Under the pieces are notes generated by a model. The model made no database searches and was not told the origin of the DNA. It saw only the letters and a program-made list of their open reading frames with translations. Below are positions 1 through 13,009 of a stretch of DNA of 64,000 bases, piece by piece (position 1 is the first letter of the stretch; every line of letters starts with the position of its first letter). The DNA lies in NCBI RefSeq assembly GCF_000004075.3, contig NC_026660.2:11966001-12030000 (forward strand), read 5' to 3'. A program made the translations under genes and the position numbers. Source of the DNA: Cucumis sativus (taxonomy: Eukaryota; Streptophyta; Magnoliopsida; Cucurbitales; Cucurbitaceae).

Positions 1-438
1 AGAGATTCGTCATTTTCCACTTTAGTGACCTTAATGCATCCAAAACGTTTGACTTTTGTTTAGTTCATGAATTGTGAAGCACAATTTAAACTTGTTACAT
101 TGTATTTAAATTCCAACAATATTGGAACATAATATGTACTTTATAAATAAATATGAAAATTAGATTTGATATTTTAATTCTGGATTAATTTGTTTTATAT
201 GTCCCACACTACCATTGATATATAATAGATACTCTTGCGTAAACCTAAATGTATTGTAGAATATAAAACTTTCCATATAAATTATCCCCAAACCAAATTC
301 TGAGAAAACAAGTGTTTTAGAAGATGATGTGAAGGCCTGTCCATCAGGAACTAAAACATAAAAAACAAATCATCTAACCCCAACACCATAATCTAACGAA
401 GATATTGTCGAAATAAAAATGGCAATGAAGCGCTTTTC
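1..438. other. 3' flank of the UBL-LRR gene
   Basis: AT-rich sequence beyond the stop codon of the minus-strand gene that ends at 439. It probably includes that gene's 3' UTR. No coding or structured feature is visible. Confidence 0.5.
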
Positions 439-3400
439 TCAATGTTTATCAGCACCTTCATCAAAATCAGCCTGGTTCATTACCCGAAAATCCAGTTGTT
501 TCTGGTGCTTTAAACGGCGACGTTCATCAAAAGCTTTCCATCCTTCATACTGTCAAAAGAGGGAATCAGATTATTCAAGGAGGTGCAAATTGATTCGAAC
601 AATGATTTGAGTCTATGAAATAAAGTAATGTGATATTTGACGAGACTTCAAATTTTGAAGGTGGGGAGTATGTATTGTACTACTGCAAAATTTGTCTGAA
701 CTAATTCCAGCATGAGTGCATACCTGTCGGAGAAGGTCTATGGTGATTTCTGTGTTGTGGAGATCAAGGGTAGAGAGTTGGATACACATCTTAAATAGTG
801 TAGAAGGTAGGGACGTTAGGCCATTATGATTGAGATGCAAAGCCTGCAGTGATGACATAATAATTAACACAGAAAACTCCTATTGACGTTTGTACAAACA
901 AACCTTGTACCTAGATCATGCAGCTACTACTTATGAATCCTTATAATACAATGTAAAATAAATAACTGAAAAGATTAGTAGCTGGCTTGAGTTCAATAAC
1001 TCGTTTAACATGAAATCAGATCCGTTTGGTTATGTTCAAATTTTTATGATATGATATAATCTCTCTATATTAATAGTCTATACTTGATCGCTCTTGTGAG
1101 TCAGATTTACACATGAGCCAATATTTGAGGGAGGTGTACATGATTAATATTCCCCGAACCGACGGTATAAGTTTTAGGCCAAGGATGGTTTAATGGTTAT
1201 TATTTTCCATTTGTAGGTAGCTCGTCGGAATGTCCCTTCATGAAGTGGAAGTTTGAAGGACTATTGAGAAACACCATCAACGGCTAATGGTTAAAGCACC
1301 AACTTACAAACTTAGATGCTTTTTTTGGAGTTACAATTCAAATTGTGATAGCAATTTGATGGTCATGCGGTTTACCCCATGAAATTATTCGAGGTTTCTA
1401 GTTGGGGAGCAAGGTTTATGGAAACTTACGTTTCATTAAAAACACCTGTTTGTTTTGGCGGTAGATTGACACCTTATCTACGCACATAGTTTCAACTTAG
1501 CGAGGCTTTTTTTGTTGAACAATGGCAATTGCCAGTCTATCAGAACACTTGAAGAAGATTGGAGGAAAAGGAAGAAGAAAGGCTACTTCTCAAGCTGGAT
1601 CTTGAGACAGCTTGTAACTGGAATCGATTGAGATTTTCTTTAAATCTCAAGGGCTAAGATTTTGGAGATATTCTTAGGTGCTTCAACGGATTTTCCCTTT
1701 CAGCTGAATGTAAGACCAACGAGCAAGATTTTAGCTTCAGAGGAAAGAATCAGAGTTACCCTCTCTCTCCATTCTTATATTTCCTGGTGGTGAGTCGCAT
1801 CAGCCAGTATTGACCAAGGTAATTCTGTTACTTCCATAAATACTTAGTCACCAGTTTGGGGGAACAGGTAGATTATTTCCCATAGCAGAGTTACCTTAAA
1901 ATTAACTGGAAAACAGAACCTAGAAGTTTTAGGATAACTGCAACTAGATATTACATAGATTGCGACATGCATTCTATTTAAATGAGTGTTTTCAGTTTGC
2001 AAAGAAAGAGAGAATAGAAAGAGTAGACAAGGGAATTTCATGTAAGTTGCTCCCAAAGAATTATCTAAGAGCAACTTCTAATGAAAGAAACATGCTTCTA
2101 TTTTACGTATTCTGTATAACGTTCCATAATTTCCACTATTGGATAATAATCGATCATTCGAAGAAAGTATATGATTTGAAAGATAATGAAGTGGGTAGGA
2201 ACCTTCAAATTGAGCAGGCAACCTAGTGTCTCGGGTAACTCTGACAGAAGATTTGATGACAGATCCACCTGTGTACGATAGCCAAGCATGTCAATATTTC
2301 TTGGATGGGGGGAGGGGAGGGGGGACAATGTTAGGAATCAATCTTTCTTAAACTAAAAAGAAGAGTGCGAAAGAATGGTTCTTTTAAAAATAAGCCTTGT
2401 ACCTCTGTAAGAGAACTACATTCCCCAATGGTTGAAGGAACAACGCTTATCCTGAGCCATGTATGGAGAGAGACGCATTAATAATAGATAACAGTGGATA
2501 AAGTTATTTGCATTAGATAAACTAGGAAATGTTTATCTGCACCACAAGAAGAAAAAAAGTGTAAATAAATTATAAATTATCTAGTGAGGATCTCCACCAC
2601 AATTATAGAGTTTACTGATGAGGAATTTGTGCGAGTATATGCGGCTCAATGTTACCTATTATGGCCGACTTTCAAAACTTCCAGTCGGGTCAAAAATTTT
2701 ATTTCATCTGGGAGACTCATCAATTTGTTATTGTTCACATGGAGTTGCTTTAGTGAAGTCAAACTCCCAAGTGCAGAAGGTAAAGTAGTTAACCTGCATC
2801 AACCAACTTAATTGATGTTAACGGATCAGTCGATAAAGAATACCTAACTTGATCATTTTTTCTTCTGATATTGCAAAAATTAGATATCAACTAATCCTTG
2901 AAACAACTGAAGCTACTTACAGATTATGAGATAGAGACAAAACTGTTAGATGCTTCAAAAATGGAAAACCATTCCAACTTATAGACTCATCAGATATCTC
3001 ATTAACATTCAGCAACAATTTCTGCAGATCATGATAAAATTGGAGAAATTTTACAAAGATAAAATACAAATGTGAAAAGGAAGACAGGAATTAACTTCAC
3101 CTGCAGTTTACTTAGACTGCCAACTTGAGAAGGAACACGGTTAATAGAGTTGTTGCTCAAATCAAGTACTCTGGCTGAAGTTTCACAAGACCACACTTCA
3201 TTGGGAATTACCTATAGGAGATTTCAATGAAGATTTCGAAAGAAAAAAAAAAAAAATCATCACAAATTTGTTTTGTTCTGCGAAAGGATGGTTTGATCTA
3301 TACCTTCAAATTGCAGTCAGATAACGCTATCACTCCAGTGGCCTTCCATCTTTCAAAACGGCTTTTATCTACAGGTACACGCTGTTTCTCATCAACCAAT

Positions 3401-4123
3401 TTACTCGCATTTTGCACACTCCTTTCTCTGGGACGAGTTCTCGCTTCTCGAAGGATAGGGCCATCCTATTCAATCAAATCCAAAGAGAGAACTAATTGCA
3501 AAATGCCTAATCTCAAATCCACCAATGTCCAAATGAAAACATATAACAATATACATTCCATTTAATTTTCAACTGCAAATCAAATATACGATGAATCCAC
3601 AAAGCTTAACAGACGAACCATCTTTGTGGCAGTTTTAACAAATTAACCCTAAGAAGTAACACAAGCGGAAGAGAGATGTAATAGGAGAGATTGAAATAAA
3701 GATTTAGCAAAATTGAAATCCAGATGCAAGAAATAAGAATTCAATTGAAAATGAAACGAATTACCCCTTGGTGTAGTCCCTGAGAAGCCATGAGCATCAT
3801 TTTCGCTCCATTAGCCACCTCCGACGCCGCCAACGTCATCTCGTCCGCCAAAACCTTCCCTGAAATCACATATCACGAACTTACTCAATAAGAATCCAAT
3901 ACTGCTCACGTCTCTCAGAAAAAAATCTTCCACCACGACCTTTGAAGATGAGCTTCTGGCCACGAGGAAGGACATTGGTTAAAGGTTGAAGAAGGGATTT
4001 GAGATCTTTCACAGTGGAATCGGGGGGAAGAGTAATTGGTATTGACTTTCCGGTGAACTTGACGTTGATAGAGATAGACTTTCGATTGGGTTCAGATGTC
4101 GTGGCCGTCGCTCCGACCTCCAT
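439..4123 (-). CDS. Ubiquitin-like domain plus leucine-rich-repeat protein (At2g30105-like)
   Basis: Ten exons on the minus strand, all with GT..AG borders: 3940-4123, 3765-3859, 3304-3465, 3101-3211, 2921-3021, 2656-2793, 2403-2451, 2203-2268, 724-843, 439-549. They sum to 1137 nt, or 378 residues, close to the size I recall for the Arabidopsis protein. Residues about 13-93 form a ubiquitin-like fold (KSISINVKFTGKSIPITL, then LIFKGKVLADE across the first junction). A linker follows, then about eight LRR units (LDLSNNSINRVPSQVG, LSLSHNLLTTLPSALG, VDLSSNLLSELPETLG, LHLNHNGLTSLPSTLF). The C-terminus is a conserved tail, ERRRLKHQKQLDFRV, ending FDEGADKH. No signal peptide or membrane segment is seen, so it is probably cytosolic or nuclear. 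The biochemical role of the family is not established; the domains suggest protein-protein or ubiquitin-pathway contacts. The intron at 844-2202 is unusually long. Confidence 0.92.
844..2202 (-). other. Expanded intron of the UBL-LRR gene
   Basis: Intron of 1359 nt between LRR exons, against about 80-230 nt for most others in this gene. The part at about 1180-1800 is less AT-rich than usual intron sequence and holds short open runs on the plus strand broken by stops, such as KAPTYKLRCFFWSY near 1295. This looks like a decayed insertion (retroelement-like), but no ends or target duplication were found. Confidence 0.35.
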
Positions 4124-7100
4124 TTCTGGGTGCCTGAGATTCTTCCTTTAGAACTACAAGTCTAAGACGATGAATATTTATTTTTCAAAATTAGTTATTT
4201 CTTTTGAGTAAACAATGATTAGTTGAGATAATTTTATAGTGAATCTAAAATTTAAACCAAAATGAAATATGTCGCACTCTTTTTTAAATACTGTTTGGTG
4301 GACTAACTCAATGTTTTAACCCTACACTTCAAATGTTAACAAAATTACTATAAAAGTGTCATTAAACAAATCAATTAAAAGTTTCAATTTTTTATTTAAA
4401 AATACCCTTCTTCATCAATCTTAATTTTCTTTTATCATATTATTCATCCAATTGGTTGCCGGAGCTCATCCGTTGATCGCTAGTAGTGGTCACAAGAATG
4501 GGTCGTTCTTGGAGGTGGCTGTCAGAAGTTTCCTCGCAATTGTCACTATAGGCGATAACTATGGTGATAGTGAGTTAGAAGATTAGTGATTGCTGGACAG
4601 GAGAAAGCACGGTTGATTACCGTGTGACATTGATATAGTTAGTTTGTTTGAAGAGAAGAAGAAAGCAACCTACAAAAGTAAAAACTTGTGTATTAACGTG
4701 ACAATTGTCACACGCACTTTGATGCTTAAGTTAGAGAGTGAGATACCGTGTAAGCTTAGTTTGTTCTCTAAGGTTATAGAGTTGCTGAAGTATACCAAGA
4801 TATCTCTTTGGATCATAGGGCATGCTTGATTTCATGTTTGGTTAGGGTCATCTACTTTCTCGACCAAGGTTAAACTATATTTTGGTCTTTAGTTGCCACC
4901 TTTAGCTCGTATCATGCTTTTTCGTGACTTTGTTGTTTCAAGTGTTAATTGATCATTCAATCCAAAATCATCTATAACAATGATGACGTTTTGGTATTAT
5001 ATATTACATAAAGTAGGGAAAGACTCCAAAATATTTTATTTCTTTCTTAAAGTTAATTTAAAATTTTCTCTAAAACCAATTTATTTTGTAAATATATTCA
5101 CTTAAAAAACAAACACTCGAACCTTTTCTTTTCTATAAAATTAAACACCCAGAAAATTTTGAAATATATTTCATTAATGTGATTTTTAAATTTTGTTCCT
5201 TAATAGGTTTTTAAAATAGATTTTTTGTTTAGTATATTTCTCACTGACTCATGCAACCAATTTTATCTCCTAAATTTTCAAATAATATCATATTTTTAAT
5301 TTTTTTTTTAAAAAAAAGGAGATGATAAGAATTAGTAAAGATAAGTAATAATAATATATTAAAAAAAAGTAGCATTATATTAGAAAGAAATGTTGAGCAT
5401 ATGGTGGAAGGTAGAATTGGTTAGACATGATGAGATGTTATGAAGTGTTAATTAAAGGGTAATGGCAGAGACAGAGTTATTTAATAATGACGAAAAATGT
5501 AAGAATGAATGAATTAATCTAAAAACATTGTGAATGAATAATATATAATATGAAAACGCGTATAGATGTGATTATTTGTGGGTCACAGCTACACAATCAG
5601 AATCTAAATGGTAACACAACAAACAAAGAAACCAACCCAAATTCAATAACTTTGATTCTGTTCTTAGTTAATAACAAAATTGTTAGAATGTTTTGATAAA
5701 TTCAATTGGAATTAGAGATTTAAATATATTATTGTATTATTTAAATAAAGAAAGAAAGGTAATGTGAAGCATCCATCCAGTTTGGCAGAGTGAAGGAAGA
5801 AGAGAACAAAAGTTCTAAAGTAAAAAAATTAAAAGGCCATTACATTTTCAAGGCTTCACACACGGGATTTTGGAAAGAGATTTGAAGGTAGATTTTAGGG
5901 AAGGAAATGTATAATTGTTGATGATTAAATTTGTATTTGGTTATGTGTTTATATATAAATTGAAAGAAATTAATTAGGTAATTTTGATAGCATGTGAAGC
6001 TTTTAAACTTTTCAGAGACCACCAAACTTTAGTAAAAAGAAATTATACATTTGTGTTTAAAGAGGAAACAGGGGATGTCACCACACCACACTCATTACAT
6101 TCTAAATCTATTGTTTCGGTGGGCCATACTGCACGTGATCCCATCCCATTCTTCTCCAATTTTCCTTTCCTTCCTCTTTAAATTAAATTAAATAAAACTA
6201 TAATTTTAACCATATTACTTTCCTTTTTAATTTTCATAATATATTGTAAATCAAATACATAATAACTCGTTCAAAAATAGGGGAATTAAAAAAAGGATTA
6301 TGGCTTTATAATTTAATTCCCATCAAATGTTTCACTATAAACTCTTCTCCAAGATACCCAACAACATGCAGCTATTTCTTATACAATATGTTTAAGATTT
6401 TCTTTCCTTACAAATAAAACACATGAAGTGGATTTTTATTTATTCATTTCCCTTCCTAACTTTATATAATATATTCATTTGACCTTTCCCACATATCTTA
6501 TTGTGACATCTTTTATTACATAGAACAACACTATAATCATATCATTTCATTTTATTTCAAGCATTTATAAATAAATAAATGTCAATTCCAATCCAAATTA
6601 ATTAAGGCAGTATGATTCATTTATAAACAAGAATCCACCAAAATGAGTATGAGATTCATACTACCAACTTTAAAGTTATGGGTCATTTTCTCAGCTCATG
6701 CATGGAAAAAAAGAAGAAGCTTAAAGTTAACAAATTAAAATGAAAAATTGCATAAAACAAAAATATTTAAAAGGGGAAGCAAAAAGTCAATATATATAAG
6801 ATTTGGTGGACAACTAATTTATTTATATATTTTAGAGGCTGTTTGTTTTGCAAGCATCTCAATAAAGATATTTAAACATTGTTAGACGTGTTAAGATGCT
6901 TTTACAAAAGCCATTTCAGAGTTTTAGATGACTTCTTAAGATATGTCTTTCTTCAAATTTCTGTATCCAGGGCATTCCATTTTTATCTACTTGTTTTTGT
7001 AAGTTATTTAACTTCACATATATATATTCTTTATTTTATAAAAAAATATCAATATATAATAATTAGTTGAGAAAATGTCTAATTTTCTTTTTTAAATAAG

Positions 7101-7640
7101 AGGGAAGAATGAAATCAAAGAAAATAGGAAATAAAAATAGTAATTTAAGACAAATGTGTGTGATTTTTTTAAAGATTAAACTGCAAATTGAATCTCTTAG
7201 CTTTCTCAAACTTTAACATTTATAAAAAGGTTTAATTTATTTATATATTTATAAGAAAAGGAATTAGGAATTTAATAGATAGAAAATGAATTGGTACAAA
7301 AAAAAAAAAAGGAAAAATAATAAAGGAAGTACTTAAAATGATTTAAAAGATGAGTACATGTAGATTAAATATAAATGAAGAGCAAATAAAGAGGTTACTT
7401 AAAGAAAATTATGATTTGTCTTTCCTAATTACAACCTCTCATAAAAAGCAAAACCGCCTTTCTTTTTCAAACCGCTACAATACCCTTCACCTTCAATCTT
7501 CAACCTTTCTTTTCCCTTTTTAATCTTATTTCTTCTCTCTCTTCTTTAACCTAAAAACTGAAAAAGCTTCATTCCACTGCAAAATTAAACCCTTTTCCCC
7601 CTTTTTCTTCACATATTCAATCATCCAAGTCTTCGCTTCA
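4124..7640. other. AT-rich intergenic region
   Basis: Divergent promoter space between the UBL-LRR gene (leftward) and the glutaredoxin-like gene (rightward). It is mostly homopolymer A/T runs. Short ORFs here carry no recognisable domain. No element ends were recognised. Confidence 0.5.
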
Positions 7641-7654
7641 AGCAATCCTCAACT

Positions 7655-7708
7655 TCTTTTTCTTTTTCTTCTTCTTCTTCTTCTTTTTTTTTTTTTTTGT
7701 GTGTGTGG
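7655..7708 (+). repeat. TTC/T-rich tract followed by GTGTGTG in the 5' leader of the glutaredoxin-like gene
   Basis: A run of TTCTTC units, then a long T tract and GTGTGTGTG, lies 95-145 nt upstream of the start codon. Pyrimidine-rich leaders are common in plants. The mirror ORF of Lys/Arg on the opposite strand is a by-product. Confidence 0.6.
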
Positions 7709-7800
7709 AATTTGAGCCGCCGTGAGGTATAATTTCTTCTTTTTTATTTTGTGTTGTTTTTGTTGTTGTTTACGATTTCCGGCGAGGAATTTTGGCCTCG

Positions 7801-8580
7801 ATGTGGCGGTCGTGGAGCAAATCGATGGTACAGATTCCTGATAAGTCTTCACAATCCTCTCCATTCTCTTGTTCTTCCTTCAAAGACGTTCAAGAACTTT
7901 TCGCTGACGAACCCCCCCCTAAACCTACTTCGAGAAAAGCTTCAATCGTTTTCCAGCGTGTTCGATTTGTTAATTCCTTGCTTAGGGCGTGGTCTAATCT
8001 CCCGTCCGAGAGTCAATCGCAGCTTCGATTTCAACCTGAGTCTGAACCGGTCCTCAAATTTCTAGACCCTAAATCCACTAAATCGTCGCAGGTTCCGTCG
8101 CGATCTGAGGCCGGGCCTGTTTCGGATAAACGAATTGTGGTTTACTTTACTAGCTTACGTGTTGTGAGGTCTACGTTTGAGGATTGTAAGACCGTCCGTT
8201 CAATACTCCGAGGGTTTCGTGTTTCGATTGATGAACGGGATCTGTCGATGGATTCAGGATTTGTGGCGGAATTACAGCAGATACTTGGTAAAAAGGAGTT
8301 ACCCTTACCGACGGTTTTCATCGGCGGGGAATACATCGGTGGAGCAGAGGAAATCAGGCAGTTACACGAGATTGGTGAGCTGAAGAAGCTGATCGAAGGG
8401 TTGCCAACGGCGGATTCCGGCGTTTGTGAGGTGTGTGGTGGGTACAGATTCATACTGTGTGAGGATTGTAATGGAAGCCATAAGTTGTTCACAGAGAAAA
8501 GTGGGTTCAAGACATGTACGACTTGCAATGAGAACGGTCTAATCAGGTGCCATTCTTGCTCTTCTTCTGCAACATTGTGA
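7801..8580 (+). CDS. Glutaredoxin-like protein with C-terminal Cys-rich finger
   Basis: Intronless, 259 residues from the ATG at 7801 (MWRSWSKSMVQIPDKS). The codons just upstream are open but contain no ATG. Residues about 111-205 are a glutaredoxin/thioredoxin fold (RIVVYFTSLRVVRSTFEDC, then LPTVFIGGEYIGGAEEI, with the GSH-site TVF and GG pattern). Residues 209-253 hold four CxxC pairs (CEVC, CEDC, CTTC, CHSC), a DnaJ-type zinc-binding finger. The usual N-terminal active-site Cys motif (CPYC or CGFS) is missing; the position reads SLRVVR, as in the plant subfamily of At5g03870/At5g39865 type. A redox-catalytic role is therefore doubtful, and a zinc or iron-sulfur or scaffold role is possible. 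The N-terminal 110 residues are Ser/Pro-rich and probably disordered. Cytosolic location is inferred. Confidence 0.9.
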   Translation: MWRSWSKSMVQIPDKSSQSSPFSCSSFKDVQELFADEPPPKPTSRKASIVFQRVRFVNSLLRAWSNLPSESQSQLRFQPESEPVLKFLDPKSTKSSQVPSRSEAGPVSDKRIVVYFTSLRVVRSTFEDCKTVRSILRGFRVSIDERDLSMDSGFVAELQQILGKKELPLPTVFIGGEYIGGAEEIRQLHEIGELKKLIEGLPTADSGVCEVCGGYRFILCEDCNGSHKLFTEKSGFKTCTTCNENGLIRCHSCSSSATL

Positions 8581-10407
8581 ATCATTCTGATTTCTGAGCC
8601 TTTCTCTTTGGTTAATTTAAAGAAGAAAATGATGAAAGGGAATAAGAAATCATCCCCATAAAAGGAAACCCAACAACAACAACAACAACAAAAAAAAGGA
8701 AACTAATTTTTATTGACCAAATTTTCTTTTCTTGGACCAGTTCTTAACATTTTTGTATCTAAAAAGTAGCTTTTAACGAGTTTAGCTTCTTCTTATTAAG
8801 CTGCCTCCATAGATTTGTCTGGTAATGTTGTTGTTTGCATAAGAAAGCAATCACAAAAATGTGTTTTAATTTCCATTTCCCTCTCATTTTCCCCTGAAAA
8901 TGTTCCTTAATTTCAAATATGAATTTTGAGTTAGCTTTAAAAGAAAAAATTGATCTTGCCATTAGAATTGAGCTGAGGCGCCTTGATTTGTGGTGGGAGG
9001 ATCATTTTTGTTTTGTATGTAGAGAGAGTGTACAGCTACAGTGGCAAATAATTGATTCATAATTTGGGGAAATTGAAAGGCCTTTGTTGATATTATTTTT
9101 AAATGAACAAATATTTTGTTAAGTAGTGGGTTGTTTCCTTTTGTTAACAAATATAATGTGTATTGATTAAATTAATGTTACATATGCAACAAAGATCTGT
9201 CACATCAAACCTAAGTCAGTGACTACTAATGCCTAATAACTCTTATTTAGTGATTTTTCTTTTGTTTTGAATTTATGGACACCTAAAATTTTCACATATG
9301 GGACAACCATCAAACCATATATTCTAAATTTTCGTCTAGAGCCTGAAATGTGAAAACATGCTTGAGTTTTTAAACTTGCAGTGTGATCAGATTTTGGGTA
9401 AAAGTTGGTACTTGGTAGGTGAAATACTTTGGAAAAAATGTTTGAACTAATTGGAAATAGGGAAGGTTGTGATTAGTTAAAAGGGAAAGAGAGAGATAGA
9501 GAGAGTTACTTCCCTTGTTCTTATAGTAAGTCCTCTGTATGAACACATCAAATGATATATATATATATATTGAAAAATAAAACATGTATATATGGATTTT
9601 TTAATTCAAAAATAGAAATTGTTCCAAAGATATTAGTCAAACAGTGTGGCAGTTTTTAATGGTTTTTAATTCAGTTACATATTTTCTATGTATCTAAAAG
9701 CAAGGAAGGTTGGATCAACCACAATATTCTATGTCTAATAATCCTCATTTTAATTTTTCTTTTTAAATTTTAAATTTTTATATATAATATATAACGTAGT
9801 TTTTGTGATATTTAGATAATTGAACCTTGATTTAGCAATTTTTTTTTAAATAATGAGACGGTAATCAAACGGTCCTTAAACTGCTTTTAAATTTACTATT
9901 CGTTAAACTGCTTTTAAATTTAGATAATTGAGATGCACTCTATTATCTTATAAAAAAAATTGCTATTTTCTTTTAGAACTTTCCTTCAAAAAAAAATGTT
10001 ACAGTCAAGAGTTTAGTTTGAAGTTTATTTCTAAATTTCTTTAAAATAATAAAAGATAAAAGGGGAAATTATTTTGAAGTATTTTTTTTTTTGTTATTGT
10101 TATGATGTATTCAACAATAAAAATTGAATGTTTTGCTTTATTTAAAACTAACGAATATGACAACTTCTTAAACTTTCTTATAAGTAACTGAATTTTATCT
10201 AATAATTTAGTTCTTGAACTGATTAAGTAATTGTTTAATTTTAATATCTCTAAATTTCTAAGTATTTTGTCTTCATTAGAAAAATGTCTATCAAATTTAA
10301 TAGTTAACTAAGATAAAGTTGACTCCTAATATGTTTATTAATTTACATGAGTAAGGAATTTTCTTAAACCTTAAACATTTTTTTCCACCTCGTGGATTTG
10401 ACTTTTA
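8581..10407. other. Intergenic region downstream of the glutaredoxin-like gene
   Basis: Contains the probable 3' UTR with a (CAA)n tract at about 8670-8691, then AT-rich sequence with a short (AT)n run near 9556-9570. No gene recognised. Confidence 0.5.
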
Positions 10408-10600
10408 CGAAGACTACATTCATACTAAATAGTTATATATGTAACGCATAAAGATTAAATTGATACTAATTAACGTTCAAGTGTTATATCGTTACCCAAA
10501 TTGGAAGTACATGAATATGAAAATACATATACTAAGTTGTTAACGAAGAAAGTGCACAAAAAATGTATGGAATTTTGATGATTGTTTAAGTACACCAATT
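10408..10600 (+). repeat. Long direct repeat, copy 1
   Basis: About 193 bp beginning near GACTACATTCATACTAAATA and ending near TACACCAATT. It is closely similar to 11936-12130 on the same strand, with scattered substitutions and small indels. The intervening 1.3 kb is AT-rich and non-coding. No TG..CA ends were seen, so these are not clearly LTRs. Confidence 0.8.
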
Positions 10601-11935
10601 TTGTTCAACACTTAACTTTTAAATTTATGATTACATTAATTTTCTAATTTATGGATATTTATAGTTGTGATCCACTAATTTTGTATTAATTAAAAGACAT
10701 AAATTTATAGAAAGTACCTTTGATTGTAAAATAATTAAAAAAATGTCTAATACAATAATTTAACAATTTTCATTCAATAAAAAAAGATCAATTGTATTAA
10801 ATATTTTGTTGATTAAAATTAGTTATTATAATTCTTTTTTTTTTTTTGTTATGAAAGTTAATTAAAATATTACTAGTATATTAATTATATTTAAATTATA
10901 TTCACTTAAACTATATTACTTATTATTATTATTTAGTACTTAAAAGATAAAGTTATGAGATAAAAATAGTATAAAAAATATTTATTTGTGAAAATATAAA
11001 TCGGATAATAAAAATACAAAAATCTGAGTTTTTAAAATTGAAATTAAATCTAGACGAGATTTATTATTTTATTTATAATTTAAAATTTGAAAAAAATTAA
11101 AATTTAAAATTGATCAAATATTTGAAAGTTTAGCAAAATATTTTTTAAAAATAGATTTATTTGAAAATTTATCAAAATATTTGAAAAATTAAGGAGATAT
11201 GTGAGTAACAAATTTTGTTTTCTGGAAATATAAATAGTTTTTTACTTTTTTTTTTTTAACTCTTGTAATTTACCCTTAATATATTTTCTAACTAAATTAT
11301 ATTTTAAAAACAATCCATAAATCTTGTACATAATTAAATTTGAAATATACAAAATCTTGTAAAACTAGATAAATATAACAAATATTGAACATAATATTTA
11401 AATCTCTATTTGCTAATTGTGATATGACAAATAACAAGAAGAGTATATGTGCTAATATAGAATTTATGGACTAGACAAATTTGATGTATGTGAAGACCTG
11501 ATCAACATTCGTTTGTTTATTTTTATTAAACAAATTTATCAATCATAGTTAATGCTAATAATATAAATTAAACTCTAACCATAATTATATTTGTAACTAT
11601 TGTTTTTTATAATTATGTTAAACATAAAATTTTGAAAAATTTGAATAAAACGATATCCAATTTTGTTAGTTCATCAGGTGAAAGAATTTGAAATTTTTTA
11701 AATAGAAAAAAAAAACTCATAATCATAGTTCTTTTTTCTAATTTGTTTTTAAAACTATTGACGATATTTATTAATATTTTATTTAATTATCTATTTTTTT
11801 CTCTTGTAAAACAACGTTGCAATAAAAATTAAAACACGAGAGATATATAAGCATTATATAATTAATAAATTAACATAAAAATAAATTATAATGACATTAA
11901 AAGTGTATTATTGTAACCATCATCATCATAACGTA

Positions 11936-12130
11936 TGAGGACTACATTCATACTAAATAGTTATATATGTAACGCGTGAAGACTAAATCAATACAAATTA
12001 ACGTTCAAGCGTTGCATCGTTACCCAAGTTGGAAGTACATGAATGCGGGAATACATATAATAAGTCATTAACCAAGAAAGTGTAAAAAAAAAATGTATGA
12101 AAATTTGATGATTCTTTTTAGTACACTAAT
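11936..12130 (+). repeat. Long direct repeat, copy 2
   Basis: Second copy of the repeat at 10408-10600, sharing GACTACATTCATACTAAATA, TTGGAAGTACATGAAT and TTTGATGATT in the same order. Many differences are C/T or G/A, as expected for decay of methylated repeats. Confidence 0.8.
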
Positions 12131-12689
12131 TATGAAGGTGGAGTGTTGAACCTTTCATTTTAAGAATGGAAGATTACGTCAATTGTCAATAGAATACATT
12201 GAAGCTAAATTTGATTTACGCATTTGTGTAAGTTCTAATCCATCTAATTAAAAAAGTTTGTATGTATATAAGTAACAGATGCAGACATATTTTCAAAACA
12301 CAGATCTTTTTCTCACGGCCCCCAAACATATTGGTATGGTAAGCTCATTGTTGCTTTGATTTCCAATGTGTGCAACTTTACCAATTTGTAGCATCTTTTT
12401 TCACAATGTGTAGCTAATTCACCCCTAGACAATATAGTTTCAAATAAGACTTGGATCCTCAAATTAGTCGTAATTTTGAACGTCCGGTGAACCATTTGCT
12501 TGCCATATATGTCTATTTCTATCCTTCATATATTTATACAAACTCAATGTTATGTCACATTTACATTTTTATTTTAAGAAAAAAAAAATTAAAACATTTG
12601 AATCAATATAGCAATCAAATCTAAAATATTTGAATTGTATATGTAGCAGAGTGTTAGAAAGTTTGCAGATATAATAAGATTTAGATTAT

Positions 12690-12895
12690 ATTTTTGAAGT
12701 TTATCAATGATGAATCATATCGCTCATAGAGTCGATTGGTGATAGGAATATTAGTGATATTAGAGCATATCATTGACAGAGATCTATAAGTGGGAGACCA
12801 TATCATTAGTAGGAGTCTATCATTTATAGAGTTTATCATTTGATAGATTTTGCTATATATTTGTAATTTCTTAAAATTGTTGCTATCACTAATAG
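12690..12895. repeat. TCTATCA/TGATAGA-type degenerate repeat (cucurbit-like)
   Basis: Irregular repetition of units such as CATATCATT, TCTATCATTTATAGAG and TTTGATAGATTTTGCTATAT, ending in AAATTGTTGCTATCACTAATAG. I associate this style of repeat with Cucumis genomes, from memory. Related scraps occur near 14970-15010 and 30385-30460. Confidence 0.5.
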
Positions 12896-13009
12896 TAAAC
12901 TATGTTGAAGATGGATAACTTAACTCTTCTTGTCCGTTCTCCTTGGCATATCTAGTTGGTTCTAGAGTACGAAATTTGCCATGTGCAAATCACCCTCATC
13001 CATGTTGGA

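Noticed and set aside
7649-7864. Lys/Arg-rich minus-strand ORF
   Set aside because: Translation of the TTC/T-rich leader of the neighbouring gene on the wrong strand.
8142-8585. 147-residue ORF on the minus strand across the glutaredoxin-like gene
   Set aside because: It is the antisense shadow of a well-supported CDS and has no domain of its own.
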